From an uncultured Caldilineaceae bacterium (lineage in GTDB: Bacteria > Chloroflexota > Anaerolineae > Caldilineales > Caldilineaceae): a stretch of DNA of 64,000 nucleotides. Position 1 is the first letter of the stretch. The number at the start of each line of letters is the position of its first letter. Of this stretch, positions 11,092 through 18,966 are shown piece after piece. A model generated the notes under the pieces. It was not told the origin of the DNA. It was given only the letters and a program-made list of their open reading frames with translations, and searched no databases. The position numbers were made by a program, and so were the translations under genes. The stretch lies in the NCBI GenBank assembly GCA_951813625.1, contig CATOTS010000024.1, positions 124,001 through 188,000 of the forward strand, given 5' to 3'.

Positions 11092-11891
11092 CAGCAGTAG
11101 CAGGACTAGCTCAAGTAGAGGGGCGAAGTAGAGGATTCGTTAGCGACGTGTCCGCGGTATCTCATCGAGCCCTGCGCTCGGTCCTACGCGATCCCGAAAC
11201 GGTCTTACCGGGCTTCATAATCCCTCTCTTCTTCTTTGCCGTGAATACTGGTGCGCTTCAAGACTTCGTAGAGGCGGGAGGGGGTATTGACTACAGGGCC
11301 TTTCAACTTCCCGTCGCCATCGTCTTCGCCGTCACCGGCCCACTTTCGAGAGCGGTGACCCTGGTTGAAGACATTCAAAGCGGCTACTTTGATCGTCTGA
11401 TGATGACCCCGGTTCGCCGCCCGGCCCTCCTCACAGGGTTGATGGCTGCAGACATTGTGCTGGTGATCGCTTTGTCGATTCCTGTGCTCATCGGAGGACA
11501 TTTGGTGGGGGTCCGATTCGAGACGGGGTTGCCTGGCGCCGTAGTCTTCGTCGCCTTGGCCGCATTGTGGGGTCTGGGCTACGCCGGTTTCCCTTATGCC
11601 ATCGCCCTTAAGACCGGTAACGCAGCTGCGGTCAATACCAGCTTCATGATCTTTCTTCCATTGATGTTCATTACGCCCATGTTCATCCCCCTCGAAGCGA
11701 TGACAGGCTGGATGGCAACAGTGGCTTCGTACAACCCGGTTACTTATCTCCTCGCATCTCTGCGCTCCATAATCAGCGAAGGTTGGAGTATCGATGTGAT
11801 CCTGAAGGGTCTGCTATCCGCCGCCGCCGTCGCTTCCGTTAGCATGACTCTGGCCCTGCTTGCTCTCAAAGGACGTGTGTCGCGACGATAG
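11082..11891 (+). CDS. ABC-2 type transporter permease, DrrB-like
   Basis: A 269-residue integral membrane protein with about six hydrophobic segments, including VLPGFIIPLFFFAVNTGAL, ALWGLGYAGFPYAIALKTGN and a C-terminal segment ending ALLALKGRV. The segment SFMIFLPLMFITPMFIPLEA is typical of ABC-2 permeases paired with DrrA. The start is GTG at 11082, inside the ATPase gene and preceded by AAGGAGG, so the two subunits are translationally coupled. It would form a homodimeric channel energised by the upstream ATPase. Confidence 0.92.
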   Translation: MAVTAVAGLAQVEGRSRGFVSDVSAVSHRALRSVLRDPETVLPGFIIPLFFFAVNTGALQDFVEAGGGIDYRAFQLPVAIVFAVTGPLSRAVTLVEDIQSGYFDRLMMTPVRRPALLTGLMAADIVLVIALSIPVLIGGHLVGVRFETGLPGAVVFVALAALWGLGYAGFPYAIALKTGNAAAVNTSFMIFLPLMFITPMFIPLEAMTGWMATVASYNPVTYLLASLRSIISEGWSIDVILKGLLSAAAVASVSMTLALLALKGRVSRR

Positions 11892-11902
11892 GCTGACATT
11901 AA

Positions 11903-11979
11903 CCTGCCCCTCTGATCCCGCAGACGCGCCGACCGTAATTGCTCTATCGATACGGGATCAGGGATCGGAGAGGCAGGGG
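11903..11979 (+). terminator. Inverted repeat downstream of the ABC permease (possible terminator)
   Basis: The arm at 11903-11919 (CCTGCCCCTCTGATCCC) is matched by a complementary arm at 11954-11979 that carries a seven-base insertion. The position just after the exporter operon suits a transcription end, but there is no run of T after it, so intrinsic termination is uncertain. Confidence 0.35.
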
Positions 11980-12547
11980 TCGACACAACTGGTTCAATTG
12001 CAGTTTGCTGGCTGGTAGCCGCTAGCCCAGCCACTGCGGTTGTCGCGACGACAATTCGCCGCTTTCCGCCGCCAATGTTCCTGGGTCTCAGCGCCGCAGG
12101 GCGGGTTCAGTCCAACAGAGGGGCCCAAATTTCTATACCCCGGGTAGCAACGGCGTCATGGCGAGTCTACGGTCCATTCTCCGGTAGAGTGGGAGCAATA
12201 ACCTTACCTGATTCCTTTTGGACGGTCGGGCCTTCGGCCCTCCCTTGTGCGGGGGGACTCCCCCCGCAACGCCCCCCTTCAAAACCAGCGCTCACCGACA
12301 GTACGTCGTCATTCCTGCAGTCCGGCTCATCCAACGTGGTGGCGGCCAACCGAATACGCAATCAGATAATCTGAATGGCGGCGGGGATGAAGCACTGGTC
12401 GAGACAGACGCTGTATGTGGCTTAGTAGGTTCTCTCTCCCCCCCAAAGTTCCAAAGTCTCAGCGCCGCATGGCAAATTGAGGGAGTCGTCTCAACAGTTT
12501 GCAGTATCCTGAGAATTCTACCCTGATTCGGTTTCTACCGACCTCTA
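11980..12547. other. Gene-free convergent intergenic region containing repeat copy A
   Basis: No gene-like reading frame between the exporter operon and the convergent NUDIX gene. The main content is copy A of a dispersed repeat (12215-12427). A 14-base direct repeat, GTCTCAGCGCCGCA, occurs at 12085-12098 and again at 12456-12469 and brackets copy A. Confidence 0.55.
12215..12427 (+). repeat. Dispersed ~210 bp repeat, copy A
   Basis: First of three copies in the window (others at 31762-32050 and 36481-36770), all in the same orientation. It starts with a GC hairpin GGGCCTTCGGCCC with a UUCG-type loop, then a perfect 8-bp stem GCGGGGGG/CCCCCCGC with a three-base loop (12249-12267), and continues with a well-conserved ~120-base tail containing CAATCAGATAATCTGAATGG and AAGCACTGGTCGAGACAG. 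No conserved reading frame. Copy A lacks the ~80-base 5' part shared by copies B and C. Confidence 0.85.
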
Positions 12548-13099
12548 TCAGGACTGGTCGACGAGCCTGAGAAGAGCGGTCTCCCCTCCGGAAAGGGACA
12601 ATTGCGCGACCTCGCCGCGCGGGCGGAACTCTGCGTCCAACTCGTTGCCGCCGACTTCCATCGCCTCCGGAATGTGATCGTCGGCCTCCGCCCAATAGAT
12701 AAGTTGCAGAAAGTCAGGATAAGGGTAGCGGTAGCCGGGCGGCCTGGGGGAGTGGATGTGGTAGCGAAAGAGCGCAACGCGGGCAGGCGCCGGACGAATG
12801 CTCCAGCCAGTCTCTTCCAGGAGCTCGCGTTCGAGTGCATCCGGGAGCTCTTCGCCTGATTCGAGGCGACCGCCGGGGAGGATGTGCCGGCCTTCCGGGT
12901 CGCGCACAACCATGATTTCATCGCCGCGAGTCAGAACCGCGCGTACAGAGGTGACCAACTTGAGCGGCGGATTGGCCTCCTCCTCAAGTGCATAGGTATA
13001 TCGAGTCTGAATCAGTCTGAGCCCGCCTCCCGGCCAGACAATCTCCTCTTCAGCCAGAGGGGCGTGTCCCCGCAGGAACTCGGTCAGAAGCACTGCCAT
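12548..13099 (-). CDS. NUDIX hydrolase
   Basis: A 183-residue protein with a complete NUDIX box, GRLESGEELPDALERELLEE followed by TGW, which binds Mg2+ and hydrolyses a nucleoside-diphosphate-linked substrate. The frame is open to 13351, but the upstream part is low-complexity Arg/Pro sequence that overlaps the exonuclease gene; MAVLLTEFLRGHAPL at 13099 is the likely start, though its ribosome site is weak. A Tyr/Pro-rich segment follows the box. The gene lies 35 bases downstream of the exonuclease gene on the same strand, and the two may act together in nucleotide clean-up. Confidence 0.88.
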   Translation of the reverse strand: MAVLLTEFLRGHAPLAEEEIVWPGGGLRLIQTRYTYALEEEANPPLKLVTSVRAVLTRGDEIMVVRDPEGRHILPGGRLESGEELPDALERELLEETGWSIRPAPARVALFRYHIHSPRPPGYRYPYPDFLQLIYWAEADDHIPEAMEVGGNELDAEFRPRGEVAQLSLSGGETALLRLVDQS

Positions 13100-13134
13100 G
13101 CAATCCGCGTCTTTCGGCCACCTGGAACTTGCGG

Positions 13135-13698
13135 TCAGCCAGTCTGCCCTGACTCCGCCATGTGGCGGAAGACCTGGCTGGCAAGGCGGGCGTCGTCTAC
13201 AGCACGATGGGCGTTGCGGCTGGAGATTCCGCACTGCCGCCCTGCCTTCTGCAGCCCCTGCCACCTGGCGTTGCGAATTCCGAGCCGTTCGCCGTAGAAG
13301 CGGGCGTAGAGCTTCATCACGCAGAAGGCGTTCCCTCCCATCGGCTGCCATTCGAGGCCGTGCCGTTCGTGCGACTGGCGCATCATGCGCAGGTCGAAGT
13401 CGGCGTTGAAGATGCCGACAGTTCGGCCGTCGAACAGAGCCTGTACCTCGGGCCAGATTCTCTCCCAGGTTGGAGCGCCGCGCACCATCTCGTTTGTGAT
13501 GCCGTGCACGCCTATGACCTCGTGGGGGATGCGGGAAACAGGACGGACAAGGCTATCCAGCAAGGTATTGCCCTGCGCGTCCACGATGCCGACTTCGACG
13601 ATCTCATCGGCGCTTCCGAGACCGGTCGTCTCTGTGTCGAAGAAGAGTGGGTTGCTCTCCAGTATCTCTCGTGCCCGCTGGGCTGCGCTTTGGCTCAT
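13135..13698 (-). CDS. DEDDh 3'-5' exonuclease (DnaQ/PolC-epsilon-like)
   Basis: A 187-residue exonuclease with all acidic residues of the DEDDh family: FFDTETTG (motif I), NADFDLRMM (motif II) and HRAVDDARL (motif III, His plus Asp). Standalone proteins of this size serve in proofreading, RNA or DNA 3'-end trimming. The frame extends to 13773, but MSQSAAQRAREILESNPLFF at 13698 places the start 10 bases after the upstream Gfo/Idh stop; no clear ribosome site is visible, so coupling is likely. Confidence 0.9.
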   Translation of the reverse strand: MSQSAAQRAREILESNPLFFDTETTGLGSADEIVEVGIVDAQGNTLLDSLVRPVSRIPHEVIGVHGITNEMVRGAPTWERIWPEVQALFDGRTVGIFNADFDLRMMRQSHERHGLEWQPMGGNAFCVMKLYARFYGERLGIRNARWQGLQKAGRQCGISSRNAHRAVDDARLASQVFRHMAESGQTG

Positions 13699-13708
13699 AG
13701 TGGGGGCT

Positions 13709-14767
13709 CTACAGCGGCAGCCGTACCGGCTCGGCACGGCGTGCGGATTCGTAGGCCGCCAGCGCGACCTCAAGCGCGGCCTGTCCGTCTTCGCCGCTGA
13801 TGAAGGGCTCGCGGTCTTCGCGGATCATGGCCACGAAATCGGCCACCAGTCCTTCGTCGCCGTTGCTGCCCCAGTTGACCCAGGAGGTCTTGCCCGCCTC
13901 GTCAGAGCTGACCTGTAGGTTCTGCTCGAAGGCGTCGACGCTGATAAGGCCTTGCTCTCCGAGGACATCAAGCTTTACGTCGCCCCAGGTGGGGTAGCTT
14001 GGTGGGCGCGACCAGCTCGTGTCGAGGGTGCCGAAGACGCCGTTTGCGAGCCGGAAGCTGAGCAGGCCGACGTCGTCGATACCGAGCCCAGGATGGAGGA
14101 GCTCATGGCCGACCTCGGCGTAGATCTCCTCGACTTCGGTATCCCACAGCCAGCGCAACAGGTCGATAACGTGCACGGTATGGTCAAGGACGGCGCCCCC
14201 GCCGGACAGTTCAGGGTCGGCGAACCAGCCGCCCGGCATCGAACCGTGGTTTGTGCACTTGACGCTGTAGATTTCACCCAACAGGCCGGCGTCGATCCGC
14301 TGTTTCAGCTCGATCACGGGCGGCGAATACCGCATGGGAAAGGCGATTTGCAGCTTGGTGCCGGTCTCGCGGCAACGTTCAATCATGGCCAAGCCATCGG
14401 CAGCAGTGGTTGCGATCGGTTTTTCGCATAGGATGGCGCGCACGCGGCCGGCGGCCTGTTGGACGAGAGGAGCATGGGAGGCGTTCTCAGAGCAGATGAC
14501 GACGCCGTCGACCCCTTCATCCAGCAAGCTCCCCGGCTTCTCAAAGTATGGAATGTCGGCTTGGATAGCAAAGCGGCGGCCGCGCTCGGAATTGTCGTCG
14601 TAGATGCCGGCCAGCGTGACGCCCGCCATCGGCTTAAGAAAGTGGAGATAGCTGGCCGCGTGCATGTGCGCGAAGCTGAAGAGGCCAAGCCTGACTTCGG
14701 CGGCGGAGTCGGATACTCTCTTTTCTGTGGCCTTCTGCTCGTGAATTTGATTTGGTCGGTCGGTCAT
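13709..14767 (-). CDS. Gfo/Idh/MocA family oxidoreductase (1)
   Basis: A 352-residue NAD(P)-dependent sugar/polyol dehydrogenase-like protein. The Rossmann half ends with ILCEKPIATT, the conserved EKP motif that contacts cofactor and substrate, and the C-terminal half has GGGAVLDHTVHVIDLLRWLW with the catalytic-region histidine. The N-terminal GxGxxG loop is replaced by LFSFAHMHAASY, which is common in one subgroup. GAGGTAG precedes the ATG by 10 bases. The substrate is unknown; neighbours suggest use of sugars or inositol-like compounds. Confidence 0.9.
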   Translation of the reverse strand: MTDRPNQIHEQKATEKRVSDSAAEVRLGLFSFAHMHAASYLHFLKPMAGVTLAGIYDDNSERGRRFAIQADIPYFEKPGSLLDEGVDGVVICSENASHAPLVQQAAGRVRAILCEKPIATTAADGLAMIERCRETGTKLQIAFPMRYSPPVIELKQRIDAGLLGEIYSVKCTNHGSMPGGWFADPELSGGGAVLDHTVHVIDLLRWLWDTEVEEIYAEVGHELLHPGLGIDDVGLLSFRLANGVFGTLDTSWSRPPSYPTWGDVKLDVLGEQGLISVDAFEQNLQVSSDEAGKTSWVNWGSNGDEGLVADFVAMIREDREPFISGEDGQAALEVALAAYESARRAEPVRLPL

Positions 14768-14857
14768 TCGAATCGCTACCTCAATATTGTGTGTCGCCGG
14801 AGAATACTGTGTTTCGCCGGAGCGTGCTTACGAATAGCCGCGAGGCATCACGGCTGC

Positions 14858-15871
14858 TCATCCTATTGTAACCGGCTTGCCGGTCTCCAGGCTCTCGATG
14901 GCGGCGCGCGAAATCTTGACCGCCATCAGCCCGTCATAGGGAGAGACCAGGAAGGGCTCTCCGGCCTCGACGCAGCTGACGAAGTGGGCAAGCTCGGCGT
15001 AGTAGGGATCGTCCTGGGGGGCGGTGGGCGAGCTGCCGGAAGCGGCCAGCGTTCCGTCCCCATTGGCGAGCGCAAGTTCGACCGGCGCGCGAGCGCGTGA
15101 ATCCCACTCGATGACTCCGCCCGAGCCGGCGATCTCGATGCGCTGGCTGAAGCGGCCGCGCGGATACGCCCAGCTGCCTTCGATGTGGCCTACGGCGCCG
15201 CTGGCGAAGCGCAGGGTGAGCAGGGCGTGGTCCACTGGCTCCTTGCCGGCGAACATCATGCCGCGCGTGAAGACGCGTTCGATCTCGCCGAAGCACCAGC
15301 GCTGATAGTCGATGTCGTGAATGCAGAGGTCGAGCAGCACGCCCCCGCTCTGCGCAAAGTCGGCGTAATAGCTGGTGATGGCGAGGCCCTTGCGCCAAGC
15401 CGAGCCGGCGTCGGGGTAGCTGCCGCTGCGGACGGTTCGGATCACGCCGGGGGCGCCGATTGCCCCGCTGTCCAACACCTCTTTGGCCTTTGCGAATTGG
15501 GGGAAGAAGCGCACGACCATGGCGACAAACAGGGGTGTGCCCGTGCGCTCGGCCGCGTCCACCATCCGTTCGCAGTCGTCAACACTGTTGGCGAGCGGTT
15601 TCTCGCAGACTGTCGGCAGCCCGGCTTCGAGCGCGGCGATGACCGGCTCGGCGTGCGCCGTTCCGGGCGTGCAGACGTCGACATAGTCGACGGCGTCGAA
15701 GAGCTCGTTCAATGTGCCGTAGGCTCTGCCGCCAAATGCTTCGACAGCGCGTTGTGCGGCATCTTCGGCGATGTCAAAGAAGCCGGCCAGTTCGACTCCC
15801 GGCATCTGCAGCCAGCGGTCGGCGTGCGTTCTTGAGATGCCGCCGGCCCCTACGATTCCTACTCGTCGCAT
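14858..15871 (-). CDS. Gfo/Idh/MocA family oxidoreductase (2)
   Basis: A 337-residue dehydrogenase with a complete dinucleotide loop VGIVGAGGISRTHADRW at its start, CEKPLANS in the middle and GGVLLDLCIHDIDYQRWCFG in the C-terminal domain. The ATG at 15869-15871 follows GGAGATAACCTG, a good ribosome site, so the 28 upstream codons of the open frame are excluded. Likely oxidises or reduces a sugar or sugar derivative. It is followed after 90 bases by the related gene (1), and the two probably form one transcript. Confidence 0.92.
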   Translation of the reverse strand: MRRVGIVGAGGISRTHADRWLQMPGVELAGFFDIAEDAAQRAVEAFGGRAYGTLNELFDAVDYVDVCTPGTAHAEPVIAALEAGLPTVCEKPLANSVDDCERMVDAAERTGTPLFVAMVVRFFPQFAKAKEVLDSGAIGAPGVIRTVRSGSYPDAGSAWRKGLAITSYYADFAQSGGVLLDLCIHDIDYQRWCFGEIERVFTRGMMFAGKEPVDHALLTLRFASGAVGHIEGSWAYPRGRFSQRIEIAGSGGVIEWDSRARAPVELALANGDGTLAASGSSPTAPQDDPYYAELAHFVSCVEAGEPFLVSPYDGLMAVKISRAAIESLETGKPVTIG

Positions 15872-15969
15872 CAGGTTATCTCCAGAATTCGGTACATGGC
15901 GTTCCCAAGGTCGGTCCCTTGTGCCGTTACCTGGGCGATCTTTGGCAGCGGACAAATCGGCATGTCACT

Positions 15970-16209
15970 TCAGGCAACTGCCAAAATTTTGCTTGCATTG
16001 TCTCTGCCTGCCGTCGGAATTGGCAGTGGCCGCTCTTCACGCATGTAGAGCGCAACAGTCTCTTCGACAACGCGACAAAGTTCTGAGAAGACCTCTTGGT
16101 CGTCATCTCCGTGGCATCCGCCATAGAAAAGGCCTGGGCAGCTGCCGACGTAGTAATGGTCTTCTTCCGACAATTCCACAATCTTTACGTACCGTTCGCT
16201 ATCTCTCAC
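15970..16209 (-). CDS. HicB-like antitoxin, orphaned
   Basis: A 79-residue protein whose first half matches the short HicB antitoxin family: RYVKIVELSEEDHYYVGSCP, GLFYGGCHGDD and ELCRVVEETVALY, the partial RNase-H-like fold that masks HicA. The start is GTG at 16209, overlapping the TGA of the hicA remnant as GTGA, the usual coupled arrangement. The end, NASKILAVA, is shorter than in many homologues, which carry a C-terminal DNA-binding helix region, so it may be truncated. Because hicA is broken, the protein probably has no partner here. Confidence 0.75.
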   Translation of the reverse strand: MRDSERYVKIVELSEEDHYYVGSCPGLFYGGCHGDDDQEVFSELCRVVEETVALYMREERPLPIPTAGRDNASKILAVA

Positions 16210-16403
16210 TTTCCTGCCTCCTCGATCGCGATTCTGACAGCCTTCTCCTGCTACCGTTTCGCGACGGCCCCGAGTCGGCCGGGCAGGACAATAACTCTGG
16301 AAACGTTAGGATGCGAGAACTTCCTATGACCTCCCTTTCCGCCCTGAAGTTCGAATCTGGCCGACTCAAGGTCCCTGATGAGTTCTCTGATCTTGCGCCG
16401 CGT
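16206..16403 (-). pseudogene. hicA toxin pseudogene (lost start codon and in-frame TAG)
   Basis: Translation gives RELIRDLESARFELQGGKGG, HRKFSHPN and VSRVIVLPGRLGAVAKR, the double-stranded-RNA-binding-like HicA mRNA interferase with its active histidine. Two lesions are visible. The codon where the family starts is ACG (16401-16403), with no usable start before RRKIREL, and a TAG at 16251-16253 replaces the Tyr normally found in KRYQEKAV. After the stop the same frame continues QEKAVRIAIEEAGK to a TGA at 16206-16208. Mild decay of one gene is the simplest reading. Confidence 0.8.
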
Positions 16404-16517
16404 AGTGGGAAGAAAACGATTCGCGTCTTGGTATCTCTGTGAGAGCGTTGTGCCGGCTATTCCCTCCTCCGGGCAGATTCGCTGCCCAGAAGCAGTCGGT
16501 AGGCTCAAACCGCGCAC

Positions 16518-17783
16518 TTAGATCAAGCCGTAGTGGTCGTCTATCTCCTGCTGGTAGCCGCGCACCGCGCCGGAGAGCAACTCATCCATGGTCACGGTGC
16601 GTTGCAGTTGCGATGACTCAATCATGCCGAATGAGGCGGCCAGATCGCGTAGGCCCTCCTCGCCATCGGTCTCGGGCTGACCGCCGCGTTCGATGGCCCG
16701 CAGCCAGTCGTACTGCTGGATGGCGAAGGGGTCGGTCAAACGGGTGGCGGCAGGTCCAACGACGGGGAACAGCTTATCGAGCAGCCCGGGCCCGGCTTCG
16801 GCCCAGAAGGTCTGCAACAAATCGCGGCGGCTGCCGTCGTCGTCGATAATCTCGCCGCCTTTGATGCAACCGCGGCTGCCATAGAAGACAGGCGCGCCGG
16901 GGATCTGCGTCTCCTCGCCGTGAATTGCCCAGGACCACATCAGCTGAGCGATGGCTCCGCCTTCACAGGTGACGGTGGCGAGGTAGGTGTCGTCGACACT
17001 GGCTTCGACCGATGTGCCGCTATCAGGGTCGCCGTAGAGATGCCGGACCGGCTCGAACGTCCGCACAGTCCCGCTGACGGCGGCGATTTCGCCGCAGACG
17101 TAGCGCACCCAGTGCATGACGTGGACGCCGATGTCGATGGCGCCGCCGCCGGCTCCTTCGAGTTTGCGGTGGCGCCACGGCGTCTCGGCCACAATCTTGT
17201 CGGGCGACCAAAGGCCTCCGATGCCGCCAAAAAGCGCGAGCTGGAGTTCGCCGATCAGGCCTTGCTCAACTGCCCAGGCGGCCGCGCGCGTGGCTTGCGC
17301 CTGGCGGACGTTTTCGAAAAGGCCGAGCGTCAGCCCGGCTGACCTAGCTTTGGCGACCAGCAGGCGCGCGGCGGCCACTGAAATTGCCAGTGGCTTCTGT
17401 ACGAGCAGGTGAAGCCCGGCCTCGAATGCGGCGGCGCCGATCTGGTGATGCATCGAGAGGGTTGTGAAATCGTTGACAGCGTCGATTTCGCCGGCCTCGA
17501 TCATCTCGCGGTAGTCGGCGAAAACCGCGACTTCTGTGTCGGGCTGGAAGTCGTCGAGGTAGATATGAGGCGCGGCGAGCGGGTCGCCCGTCTCCGGTGA
17601 CACAACGGCTGCCCGTGCGGGCGGGCCTTCTCCGCGTTTGCGGAACATGAGCGCGTCGTCCCGGTTGCGCGCGCAAAGGGCGGTGATGCGAAAGTCGTCG
17701 CAGCCGGCCTCGCGCATTTTGCGATAGCCCTGCAGATGAGCGTTGAGGATGCGGCCGCAGCCGACGATGCCGATGCGGATCAT
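16518..17783 (-). CDS. Gfo/Idh/MocA family oxidoreductase (3)
   Basis: A 421-residue member, longer than the two neighbours. Seen: IRIGIVGCGRILNAHLQGYR with the dinucleotide loop, LVQKPLAISVAAAR (QKP in place of EKP), and GGGAIDIGVHVMHWVRYVCG. The ATG follows GGGAG by nine bases. The extra length lies in a loop around residues 55-85 and in the C-terminal part. Substrate unknown. Same strand as the other two, but separated from them by the hic remnant. Confidence 0.9.
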   Translation of the reverse strand: MIRIGIVGCGRILNAHLQGYRKMREAGCDDFRITALCARNRDDALMFRKRGEGPPARAAVVSPETGDPLAAPHIYLDDFQPDTEVAVFADYREMIEAGEIDAVNDFTTLSMHHQIGAAAFEAGLHLLVQKPLAISVAAARLLVAKARSAGLTLGLFENVRQAQATRAAAWAVEQGLIGELQLALFGGIGGLWSPDKIVAETPWRHRKLEGAGGGAIDIGVHVMHWVRYVCGEIAAVSGTVRTFEPVRHLYGDPDSGTSVEASVDDTYLATVTCEGGAIAQLMWSWAIHGEETQIPGAPVFYGSRGCIKGGEIIDDDGSRRDLLQTFWAEAGPGLLDKLFPVVGPAATRLTDPFAIQQYDWLRAIERGGQPETDGEEGLRDLAASFGMIESSQLQRTVTMDELLSGAVRGYQQEIDDHYGLI

Positions 17784-17937
17784 TTGGCAAAGCTCCCGCT
17801 CTGACTTTGGTTCGAATGGGTTTGCGACAACGTCAGTACTGGGCGTCCTTCACGCAATCGGTCGCCGGGCGGTGCCCAGGACGCTACGATGCTGACGTGG
17901 GCGCCTGCAATGTCGCGCCGCAACTCCTCGGCAGCTT

Positions 17938-18966
17938 TCAAAGCGATTCCTTTCCTGTTGGCGTCTCGAATGGCAGGGCAAGCCCTACGCGATCCGCGAT
18001 CCGTTTGGCTAGTTCGTAGAAGTCGTTATAGCACCCTTGTACAGACTGCATATGCCCTCCTATCGCGCCGTCCGCCGGCTTGAGAGAGAAGATCGGCTTG
18101 CGCGCTTCCTGCGCAAGGGGCATCAGGCTGTGGTAATGTTTCAGGGTTTTCAGGCAGTTCGGGTCGGTGTCAGTTGTGACCCCTTCCAAAAGTTCTGTTC
18201 GCTCCAGAACGGACCTTCTGTATTCCTGAGGGATGCGCTGCATCCACTTGCCGTAGGCAATGACGGGTCGATCGAGGCGTAAAGCATGTTGCAATACGAC
18301 ATAGCCTGAAGGCTTCATGGCAGCGGGAGGAAGGGGAAGATCGTTCAGAGTCGGGGGCTTCCTGTCCAAACGATCCTGCCAATCCTGGCGCCACTGGACC
18401 AGCTTGGGACCCAGGTTTCTCAGCCCCTGCAGAGAAAACTGATCTGGGGCCATAGGGACAACAACGTCCTCCGCTGCGACCAAGGCTGCTCTATTGAGCG
18501 CACCTAGATTCGGGCCGACGTCGATCAATACTACGCTGGCCTCTGTGTTCTGGCCGGCCTGAACGGCGATTCTCCATAGCGCGCTGATTACGCGAAAAGC
18601 TTTTGCTTCCCCACAAAGGCATGCCGCCCACCGACCGGACAGTTCATCTTCGGCGCTGGATAGTGTCAGGTCGCCCACCAGCAGAGCAAGTCCGGGAGAG
18701 ATCTCTACCGTATGGGGTGGAGCGACATCTCCTGTCCCTTCAAACAGCGGCCGAAGAGCGCCGTAAACTGTGCGGGAATGTTCTCCATCGTCCCACAGCA
18801 TTTCCATCTCAATTTCGTTGAGGAACATTCTTGTGAGGTTGGCCTGGGGATCAAAGTCCGCCGCGACGACCGACAGGCCCAGATCCTTGAACATCCAGGC
18901 GAGATGGTACACCAGGGATGTTTGCCCTACCCCCCCATTGTTATTGAGAAAGGCAATCGTCTTCAC
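17938..18966 (-). CDS. ParA/MinD-like ATPase with degenerate P-loop
   Basis: A 342-residue ParA-superfamily protein. The N-terminus has the deviant Walker A context, but reads NNNGGVGQTSL: the signature Lys (KGG) is Asn and the invariant P-loop Lys (GKT) is Gln, from codons AAT and CAA. The remaining motifs are intact: VVAADFDPQANLT (switch I), VVLIDVGPNLGALNRAAL (Walker B region) and VVVPMAPDQFSLQGLRNLGP. GTG start at 18966, overlapping the stop of the upstream AlbA_2 gene by four bases, with GAGG nine bases before. It has no ParB partner or parS-like sites nearby, so chromosome or plasmid segregation is unlikely. It may bind nucleotide poorly or not hydrolyse it. Confidence 0.85.
   Translation of the reverse strand: MKTIAFLNNNGGVGQTSLVYHLAWMFKDLGLSVVAADFDPQANLTRMFLNEIEMEMLWDDGEHSRTVYGALRPLFEGTGDVAPPHTVEISPGLALLVGDLTLSSAEDELSGRWAACLCGEAKAFRVISALWRIAVQAGQNTEASVVLIDVGPNLGALNRAALVAAEDVVVPMAPDQFSLQGLRNLGPKLVQWRQDWQDRLDRKPPTLNDLPLPPAAMKPSGYVVLQHALRLDRPVIAYGKWMQRIPQEYRRSVLERTELLEGVTTDTDPNCLKTLKHYHSLMPLAQEARKPIFSLKPADGAIGGHMQSVQGCYNDFYELAKRIADRVGLALPFETPTGKESL

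Noticed and set aside
13100-13351. N-terminal extension of the NUDIX protein to 267 residues
   Set aside because: The extra part is Arg/Pro-rich, overlaps the exonuclease coding sequence and is not NUDIX-like.
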